From contig RPFO01000253.1 of NCBI GenBank assembly GCA_009746045.1, forward strand, positions 4,993,145-5,057,144: a stretch of 64,000 nt of DNA, given 5' to 3'. The notes under the pieces are model-generated. The model had not been told where the DNA came from, made no database searches, and saw nothing but the letters and a program-made list of their open reading frames with translations. The DNA is from Mesostigma viride (taxonomy: Eukaryota > Streptophyta > Mesostigmatophyceae > Mesostigmatales > Mesostigmataceae). The translations under genes were made by a program, and so were the position numbers. How positions within the stretch are numbered: position 1 is the first letter of the stretch; each line of letters starts with the position of its first letter. Positions 56,201-64,000 of this stretch are shown here, piece after piece.

Positions 56201-59200
56201 ACAAGGTAAGCTCGTAGTCAAGTTATTGGTGGCGGGGCGTGGAGGGGGGGGGGGGGGGAGACAACAGAAGCAGTGTGTGTTGGGGGCGGAGGGGGTCGAC
56301 ATGCCGCAACATTAATTTAGTCAAGTAGCAGCACAGCTTGCCTGTGTGTAGGGGGGAAGACAGGATACCCCGGACAATATGTAGATATGCCCGTAGGCAG
56401 GGAGATAGGTCAGTGTAGTTGGCTGTCAAGTGGACACATGCATCGGTGGGAAGGTCCGTGAGCACCATTTCAGTGCTAAGAGTATAAAGCCCTGCCAAAA
56501 GGAAAGGTCGCTGTGCCGGTTGGCCAGCTATACCGCGGACCGCAAAAATAGCCATGGTTTGGACACCTGGGAAGGCATACCTTGGCGACAACTTTGCAAA
56601 ACTTGGACAACACCGAGTACGTGGCAAGACTGGGGCCTTGTGCACATAGTCGTGAGTGTAATACGTCTGCGTTCATGTGTGGCCTAACGTGGCCAAGAGC
56701 CACGCCCCCTTTGGGGTTCAGGGCTTAGGGTTTCGCCCACTCACAGGTGATGCGCCCGGTCTCCACGTTGGCGCTCGCCTGGTACCAGCCTTTCCTGCAC
56801 ATGCACCCCGAGCGGCCGTCGTTGATCTGCCCCGCGTCACGGTCGCACGCCTGCACGCGGAAGCCGCCCACCGTGAGCGGCGAGAGGGCTGACTGGCCCA
56901 CGACCTCGAACACGGCCGCGTACGTGGCGTTGCGCACGCCCTCAAAGACCAGGTCCGGGAACGACGCGATGCCTGTCCTCTTCTCGGGCGCCTGCGACGA
57001 GACCTCTGTCCCCGTGGGCACGATCGCCTCCCGCCCGTTGTTGATGGTGACCGAGTAGGCCTTGATGTTGCTGGCGGGGTTCAAGGGCATCCCCTCCGCG
57101 TCTGCCTGCATGACAAAGCTTAACCGCATCGAGTAGAGCTGCGATACGACTGCGTTGCCGACGTCGTCGACCAGGACCACGTTCAGCGTGTCGTCCGCCA
57201 GCGGCGTGATCGTGTTCACGTTATCGCTCGCCGTCCTGAGCGAGCTCTTGTAGCTGACCAACTCGACCACCGCGCGCGTGCTCACGCCGCCGCCACCTGC
57301 GCCGTCGTCTACGTAGGAGACCACGCGCTGGATCGGCCGGTCCTTGCCCTGGAGCACGCACAGGGGGACGATCGCCGATGGCGCGCCCGGCTTGATCTCC
57401 ACCGTCATCTCCGCGCGCGTCAAATTGTCCGACACAAACTGGACGTAGAACACGCCCGCGCGCGGGCGCTCCAAATACAGCTCCCCCGCGTCAAACACGA
57501 CCGACCCGTTCACCATCGTCTTCTCCAGCTGCCCTTGCAGCTCGTACTCGGGAAAGTCCAAGTACACGGGGTCCCGGTACTTCTCCATGTCAAAAGGGGT
57601 TGGGGGCACGGGGCCCCCACCGCCACTCCCAGGTGGGGACGGTGCGCCATCGGGGCCTGGCGGGGGAGGGTACCCCGGGGGAACCGTGAGTGACCCCGGC
57701 GGAGGTGCCTGGAGGAGGCTGCGCTGGCGATGTGACAGAAGCGTCCGGTGACGTTGCAAGAACGCGGGGGGAGGGGCGCCCACCAAGAAGGTATCATTGC
57801 CAAGGGCGCCCGAGGGGGGCGGGGGCGGCGCGGGGCCCCCGGTCATGGGCCCCGGTCCTGGGTCATCCCCTGGCAATCCTGCCCCTTCATCTGCGGGGGT
57901 CCTCGCAGCATCCTCCGCGTCCTTCTCCCACTGGTAGACGACGACGACCGAGACGTTGCGGCGGAGCGCGTCGGACGAGACGGGGTTCTCGCCGCCATCG
58001 AACGCGCTGAGCTGGATGCGAGGCAGGGAGACGGAGCTTCCCGCCGACACGGTCAGCGTGCCAAACCCATCCCCCCCGGTCCCGTTGCCCACGGCGACGA
58101 TGCCCAGCACGATGGAGAGCCCCTGGGTGACGACGATCGGCAGAGAGGCCATGGCCATGGTGCCGTCCTCGTCGCGGAACTCGAGCGCGTACAGGCCCAC
58201 ACGCGGCCGCTTGAGCTGGAGGCCCATGTCGACGGGTGCGGTCCCATTGCGCATGATGAGCGTGGTGGAGCCCTCGAGGATGCCGTCGACCGGGTTGCCC
58301 TGGCTCGCCTGCACGGAAACATGGTTAAGGGAGGTAGTGCATGATGATAGTACATGATGATGATGAAACAAGGTGTCGCGTAGTTAGTACATACAGAAGG
58401 GCTCAAGAATGCTGCCGTCCACTCGGAGTCGCCATGGTCCGCACGTTTACACAGCATCATGATATGCATCAACATACTACTAAGATAACAACATACTACT
58501 AAGATAACAACATACTACTAAGATAACAACATTCTACTACGATAGCAACATACTACTGAGATAACAACATTCTACTGAGATAACAACATACTACTAAGAT
58601 AACAACATTCTACTATGATAACAACATACTACTGAGATAACAACATACTACTAAGATAGCAACATTCTACTGAGATAACAACATTCTATTAAGATAACAA
58701 CATTCTACTGAGATAACAACATACTACTAAGATAGCAACATTCTACTGAGATAACAACATTCCATTAAGATAACAACATTCTACTAGGATAACAACATAC
58801 TACTAAGATAACAACATGCTACTAAGATAACAACATACTACTAGTTTACGCAGCGCTTGTTACTATCTGACGCAGTGCCTTGTGCCTAATACTACTAGGC
58901 CAAAGATCTGTCACATTATCACAGTCATGGTACCAAATGAATATCACTTGTGCCTACAGTCTGACATACAGTACCAAACGCAGCGCCTTGTGGCTGCTAT
59001 ACCGAAGATCTGTCACGTCATCACCAGAAAGGTGCCCGATGAATACCCCATGTGCCCACAATCGCCAATAAGTGGATGCTTGTTTGGTTACAAGGACCTA
59101 TAAGTGGATGTTACCCTCCGGATGTGCAGCACCTGCTTGGCCGTGTCATACAGTTTGCTAGTGCATACAACAACAACGCCGCCGCCGCCGCCGCCGCCGC

Positions 59201-62200
59201 CGACAATAACATACATACGGGCCATGCATACCTCTACCTATGGACTAAGGCTACAGTACCCACCAGCCGGATGTGCACCACCCGCTTGGCCGCGTCGCTG
59301 TCCCCCACAAACATGCCTCCCGCGTCAAACGCGCGCACGACCATCTCGCCCGCGAGCGCGACACGTGTCACCTCCATGGCCGCGAGATACAAATACTCCC
59401 CCTCACGGTACATCTGCCCCGCGAGGAAAACCGCCATGCGCTTGGGGGCGCCGACGAGGACCTCCACGGGGAGCACGGCCGACCGAACGCCCGTGAGCTC
59501 GGCGACAAAGGTTAGGTTGTAGCGGCCGACAGGCGGGTTGTTCAGGACCAGGTCGTCAAAGGAGACAAGGCCGCCCTGGGCGACCAGGTCGCGTTTGCCA
59601 GAGACCAGCGCGGGCGCGTTGAGGGTCACAGGCATGAAGAAGCCCGCGTCGTCCTTGAGGTTGCCGCCGGCGTCGAGCACCTGGAGGGCGACCTTGCCGA
59701 CCGGGTTGGTCGTGTCGGAGCGGAAGGAGAGGCCCGCGGCGGGGAGCGGCGCGCCACCCACGGTGGCGACGACGACGGAGCGTGCGGGCCTGCAGGCATA
59801 CGAGGGATGAGGGGCGGGGGAGTATGACAGAGTTGACGTTGAGGGTGTGTTCGCACATGGTTCCATGGAAGATGTTTTGATCGTCACATTGTATTTTCTC
59901 CACCACTAGTTGAAGAAAGAACAGATAAAAAAAGACTGAACGATGTGCAAGCATGAAGCAGAGAGAAGGGGATTACTCACGAAAGCATTTAGCCCAATAC
60001 TTTGCAACTACAGGGTGACTATAGGGTACCGCGCACTCACCCTGTGAGCACCTCGAACTTGTACTCGGCCGACTTGAGGCCCGCCGTGCTGAACACGATG
60101 CTGAAGTTGCCCTTGCGCGGCGCCAGCAGCGCGAGCGCCCCAAAAGCCAGCTGGCCGTTGGTCATCGTGCCCTGGAGCGTGCCGTCGAGCTTCCCCTCTG
60201 CGATCAGGCTGCTTTCCACTGTCACGCCGCGTGAGACAGTGTCCGCCGTTCCCACCGGGTTGGTGCCCCCGTCGAGAGCAAGGCAGGTCATGCTGGGGAG
60301 CGCGACGCGGTCCGCTGACAAGTAACTGCTGGCGAACGACGCCTGCCCCTGGAGGCTCAGCGTGACCGCCACGCCCTGCGTGATGCGGACGTTGATCCTC
60401 GCGGCCGTGAGGATGGACTGCACGTCGACAATGGAGATGACATAGTCCCCCATCAGCGGCGCAACGAGGCGCACGTTGGTGAAGGACACCTGGCCGTCCT
60501 TCATGAGCTGCTCCGAGAGCCCCGAGTCGGCGGCCAGCTTGCCGCCGTTATTGATGGACACGGTCACGCCGCGCACCGTGTCCAGGGACCCCAGGAAAGA
60601 GGACCCGGCGTCGTACGCGCGGACGACCAGGTCGCCCAGGGCCACCGCCTCGCGCGCGGTACGATTGAGCGAGAGCGAGGCGGTCACCGACGCGGCCGTC
60701 GCGTTGAAGAGCATGAGGGACTTAGCCACGCCGATCGTGATTGTAATCGACGTGCTCAGAGTGGCCAGGCCGGGGGTCGAGAAGGAGAGCGAATGGGTTC
60801 CCGTGGGCGGGTTCTTGAGGGAGAGGCCCTTGAAGGTCGCCACGCCGGACTGGGACGTCGCGCGCAGGTCGCCATCCATTGTGATGGGGGCGGTCGCTGC
60901 GGGGTCCGGCGTCCAGATGAGGTCGATCAGGCGCACCACATCGTCGGTCTTGATGTTGTTGCCACCGTCCAGCACCTGCAGGGGTTGGGGGGGTGGGGAA
61001 CATGGAAGCATGCATACATACTAGTATTTTGATTATTCATGCACAGGTAGTGCATGCCGTGTTTCAACCTGCACCATATATATACCTGGCCCTCGACGTC
61101 CTCCCTTAGAAGCTCGAGATACCCGAGCTCACCGCACACTGAGACACAATACATGCATGTCCAACAACGACAACCACACAAAGTTCTAAATCTCCTATTT
61201 GCTCCTCTTTACCTGGACCTCGACCTCCTCCATGAACAGCTCGAGATACCAGTGCTCACTGGACACCGAGCAAGGGTGCATAGCAAACCAAAAAAAAAAA
61301 GGAAGAAGAAAAGTCGGAAAGAAAAGGACAGAAACGGCCAGCACCAGCCAGCACAGCACACGATGGACACTACCCGATTCTCGACAGGTACCTCAGGGTC
61401 GTGCATACCCAACAACCCAACAACGGCAACCACAAGGTATTTTTCAGCCCACTCCTATGTACCTGGACCTCGATGTCCGCCATCGCCACCGACGTGTCCG
61501 ACCGGTACTCGGTCGTCCTGAGGGTGGACAGCTTGAGCCCCGCGGCCGGCCCCAGCACCACGATGATGTCCTGCGTCGCGTTGGTCAGGCCTGCCGTGGA
61601 GAAGGTGAACGTGTACGTGCCGGCGACAGGATAATCGAGCGCAAGGCCCGAGAAGCTGACACGGCCGCCCGTCATCGTGCGCGTGGTCACAGAGCCAGCC
61701 GCCAACGTCACGGGCGCGCCCGATATGGCAAACGTCACGGCGAGCGTGACGGTGCGGAAGACGAGGTCGGTCGCCGCAACCGAGTTGTCGCCTGGTCATG
61801 GGCAAAGCGCCAGGTGGCAGCGAGTGGCAGGGGCCAGCGAGGCCAGTTCACGTTAGAGATGGACGCAATGCCATGCACGGTTGCTTTGGCAGAGTACGTG
61901 ATGAATTCCCTATTTAAACAAGTGCATCCATCCATCCACTCATCCACGCGCCTCCATGGGGAGAGTCACCACAACCGAGAACATATCTCCTTGCTAAAAC
62001 CTAATCATAGAACAGGTATGTCTACCTGCCCCCTTCCCACCTTGTTCCCGTCCCGTACCCTTCTCTCCCCCCTTTCCTCCCCCCCCTCCCCCGCACACAC
62101 ACAGATACACTTCCTCCCCCCCCCCCTTTCTCACCCCCTTTATCCCCCCCCCCCCTCCCCCTCCTCACCTCCATCCGCGACGTACACCTCGAGCGCGGCG

Positions 62201-63242
62201 AGCGACACCTTGGCCGCGCTCGCGTACTGCGCCGTCCCCTTGCTCACGAGCAGCTTCTCCACCAACGACACGACCGAGGCGGCGCCCGTGCCGATGACCG
62301 TGGAGCCCGTGGACGACAGAAACGCGCTGCCGTCGAGCAGGCTGGTGCTGTTGGACGAGGTGGCAAAGTTTGCACTGGCGGTCACCACGCCCGTCTCGTT
62401 GTCGTCATCCACGGTGAAGACGACCTTGTACTGGACATCGTATTGGTTGATGTCCAGCAGCTGGGCGCGGCGGGAGTCGTGCCGTGGTGAACGCGCTGGC
62501 TGCTCCTGGCTACCGCCATGCTGCCGGTGTTTCCATGATTCCAGAGCCTGCTGCTTCAGTGCCAGTTGCTGCTGCTCCTCCTGCCCCTGCACTTGTGCTT
62601 GCGGCTGCCGCTGCAACTCCGTCGGGTGATGTCGCTCTTCGCGCTGACCCCACCATGCCTCCTCCTGCCCCTCCATTTCCAATTCCCGCCTGCCCTCGGG
62701 TCGCGCCTGCTCCTGCTGCCACCCAAACTGCGCTTGGTGCTCCCCCAATGGGAACGACATGCCACCACCCAACGACGATGACGCCCCTGATGGGTGCCCC
62801 GCCAGCCACGTCCCTGGCCTCTCCACCCGGTCAAACCCGTCGCCCACACCCAGGCCTATCTCCCGCGGATAGTAACCGGTCACTAATTCTGGCGACCCCG
62901 ACGCCCCCCACTCCTCCTGCTCATCCCAAGGCAGACTCCCATTCCCGGGACTCCCTTCCGGCGCCGCGGCCGCCAGCATGACCCGCCGCCGCCGAGAGGC
63001 CGCCAGGGGCCGCACTGATATGATCTCCACCGAGTCCAACGGCACGCCTGCCCGTGCAGCGATCGCCTCTCGGAGCGCCTTGAGGTAGTTGGCGTAGGCG
63101 TCGCTCTCGGGGCTCCCTGCCAGGGGTGGGGAACCAGAGATCTGGAGCTGGATGGACGCCACAACCTCGAGCGCCTGCTCTATTTTTATCGTGAGTGCAA
63201 CCGAGGTTAGCCCGGTGGAGCGGAAGGTGAGCTCGTACTCGC
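50206..63242 (-). CDS. Giant membrane protein: Ig/filamin-like repeats, Cys-rich module, polytopic C-terminus (5' partial)
   Basis: Nine exons on the minus strand: 63242-62169, 61791-61463, 60975-60041, 59786-59264, 58308-56745, 56114-55720, 55135-54931, 54081-52865, 51795-50206. All borders are GT-AG and every phase agrees, giving 2609 codons plus stop. The first exon starts at codon position 2, so at least one more exon lies upstream. The ectodomain has about eight ~145-residue beta repeats, each ending G-x-[VA]-x-F-x-x-L-x-L-x3-P-x2-G-x-Y-x-[LF]-x-F (for example GGRVSFSGLALDYPVAGTYT). One contains a Pro-rich insertion. Next come a Cys-rich EGF/GCC2-like module (CVFGTYTESDDQDICVDC ... CAEGFKGPLCQ) and VCEDGYGSSGITKCVPC. 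Then six to eight hydrophobic segments follow (WILIMLGPGGAVLIVVALV, FLFYACLPLLCMIIPFLIY, WMLLGAACVLAYGIGIPLG, AGLIFIIVFLAG, VTVVLMSANVALMLAFIF). KIALGYLQMVPLASEF and KKFGFLTAGYERDCWYWEAF are hallmarks of a poorly characterised algal/oomycete surface-protein family, often called TRP-like. It is likely a plasma-membrane sensor or adhesion receptor; the function is inference. The cytoplasmic tail is low-complexity. Confidence 0.86.
51880..52560 (-). repeat. Copies of the last-exon acceptor in its intron
   Basis: On the plus strand the exon start plus acceptor reads GTTGTCCGCGCGCTCCTGCATGCAAG (51781-51806). Related copies begin at 51883, 51969, about 52074, 52170 and 52328 (GTTGTCCGCGCGCTCGTGGG), several with the following GGAGGCGAGG-TTGGAGGTTAGCACTCTC block. 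Further on, a GAGCGCTCGTGGGATGGAGGGCAAGG unit repeats (52388 and 52458). Confidence 0.88.
54448..54860 (-). repeat. 30-bp array and a copy of the exon-7 end
   Basis: At 54448-54597 a 30-bp unit (CAACTTTGTATTCTCTGTYT plus TACACCAAGA) repeats five times without spacers. At 54827-54876, GCGATCTTGCTGAGCAAGGC and CACCATGCTCTTGGA copy the exon end and donor at 54931-54975 (GCGATCTTGCCGAGCACCGC, CACCATGTTCTTGGA) with about 80 percent identity. Confidence 0.88.
55220..55263 (-). repeat. Copy of an exon start and acceptor in the upstream intron
   Basis: Minus strand: CAG|GTCTGCGACGGCTATGGCAGCAGCG here matches the true exon start CAG|GTCTGCGAGGACGGCTACGGGAGCAGCG at 55138-55110, including the acceptor AG. 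A 3-bp deletion keeps the frame. Confidence 0.85.
58486..58845. repeat. ~20-bp AACAACATACTACTAAGAT array
   Basis: About 18 units of ATAACAACATACTACTAAG with variants (ATTCTACTGAG) in the intron between exons 59264 and 58308 of the membrane-protein gene. Confidence 0.95.
59110..59160 (-). repeat. Copy of the exon-4 end in its intron
   Basis: Minus strand: ACGGCCAAGCAGGTGCTGCA plus CATCCGG (59145-59118) copies the exon end GCGGCCAAGCGGGTGGTGCA plus CATCCGGCTG| at 59292-59264. The copied donor has changed to AGGGTAAC. Confidence 0.82.
61078..61265 (-). repeat. Two copies of the exon-2 end and donor
   Basis: The true exon end on the minus strand is GACATCGAGGTCCAG|GTACAT (61463). GAGGTCGAGGTCCAG|GTAAAG at about 61210 and GACGTCGAGGGCCAG|GTATAT at about 61084 repeat it, both with potential donors. 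These two copies also share an extended GGTATCTCGAGCT block, so the second was made from the first. Confidence 0.82.
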
Positions 63243-63289
63243 CTGGGGGTGATAGAAGGAAAGGGAAATGGGTGGTCGGAGTTGGTAAA

Positions 63290-63474
63290 ATGTTGTTGTT
63301 GTTGTTGTTGTTGGTGGTGGCGGCGGCGGCGGCGGCCGTGGTGGTGGTGGTGGTGGTGGTGGTGGTGGTGGTGGTGGTGGTGGTGGTGGTGGTGGTGGTG
63401 GTGGTGGTGGTGGTGGTGGTGGTGGTGGTGGTGGTGGTGGTGGTGGTGGTGGTGGTGGTGGTGGTGGTGGTGGT

Positions 63475-63529
<55 letters not shown>

Positions 63530-63600
63530 GTGGTGGTGGTGGTGGTGGTGGTGGCGGTGGTGGTGGTGGTGGTGGTGGTGGTGGTGGTGGTGGTGGTGGG
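63290..63600. repeat. Long (TGG)n / (TGT)n / (CGG)n microsatellite
   Basis: TTG, GGC and GGT triplet runs in an intron of the membrane-protein gene (right after its acceptor at 63243-63244). The poly-Val, poly-Trp and poly-Pro frames through it are artefacts. Confidence 0.97.
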
Positions 63601-64000
63601 TTCGTTGGGTGGTGGTGGTGGTGCGGGGGGTTGGTCGGATGCGATGGGAGGGGGATGTGGTTAATCAATATGTCGGGGATGTGCTTGGGTGAAGGGCAGG
63701 GAGGCAGTGGCAACCACACATCCAGGATAATCACCATAAAAAGGCTGCAAGCTCTTAAGGGGTCACAGTGATTACAAATGCAAACCTTGATTTGCATATA
63801 TGGTAAGATAGCAGATGGCCCCAAACAAAGCCACACACACATTACAGATTACAGGTCATCTTACTAAGCGGCAGACGTTAAAATTAAAGATGTTACCACT
63901 AGATGGGGCAAGCAAATTACCACGATATTGGGCAAGGAAATTGCCACGAAATGGGGCAAGCAATACATCAGGGCGGCACTCTCATCCACACCTGTCTTCG
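63601..64000. other. Intron or upstream region of the membrane-protein gene
   Basis: No exon could be recognised. At the very edge, minus strand CGAAGACAG|GTGTGGATGAG (64000-63980) could be the donor end of the missing upstream exon, but only nine exon bases would be in view. Confidence 0.3.

Noticed and set aside
63152-63842. Long poly-Val, poly-Trp and poly-Pro open frames
   Set aside because: They are translations of a (TGG)n microsatellite inside an intron of the membrane-protein gene.

Overview
The window is nuclear DNA from a eukaryote with GC-rich exons, canonical GT-AG introns and a heavy load of retroelements. The organism is most likely a green alga or a close relative. The WD40 gene resembles the land-plant family typified by At1g36070, and the small RRM protein resembles plant mitochondrial glycine-rich RNA-binding proteins. 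The L1-, Penelope- and RLE-type retroelements also fit, but none of this fixes the lineage. No rRNA, complete tRNA, CRISPR or prokaryotic operon was seen.

Four host genes are supported. (1) CTF18/CHTF18, the large subunit of the alternative clamp loader Ctf18-RFC, is a single uninterrupted 1335-codon frame on the minus strand (17022-21029). (2) A WD40-repeat protein on the plus strand (22234-29745) has eight exons with matching phases, giving 359 aa, and is divergently arranged with CTF18. (3) A mitochondrial-type glycine-rich RRM protein on the plus strand (34941-37931) has four exons, 137 aa. (4) A giant membrane protein on the minus strand (50206 to at least 63242) has nine visible exons and at least 2609 aa. 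It has an ectodomain of about eight Ig/filamin-like repeats, a Cys-rich module and a C-terminal multi-spanning membrane domain. Its 5' end lies outside the window.

The rest is mostly retroelement. It includes RTE-like LINE pieces (2.7-5.3 kb and a tail at 48.3 kb). A decayed L1-like LINE (6.1-11.8 kb) contains a nested insertion. Scattered C-terminal pieces carry a restriction-like-endonuclease motif (5.5, 10.2, 41.2 and 45 kb). Three copies of an ORF1-only, HAL1-like element are present (14-16, 42.8 and 46.3-48.3 kb), with Penelope-like elements at 31.8, 38.9-41.0 and 48.4 kb. A broken RING-H2 reading frame (12.3-13.3 kb) lies within a 7.6-kb interval bounded by ~290-bp inverted repeats.

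The most striking observation is inside the host genes. In all three intron-bearing genes, introns carry tandem, decayed copies of the neighbouring exon end together with its splice site. In some introns these have grown into AG|GT-containing minisatellites. The pattern recurs at about ten junctions and even at a stop codon. It suggests that introns here grow by repeated tandem duplication across exon-intron junctions. I know of no description of this as a genome-wide habit.
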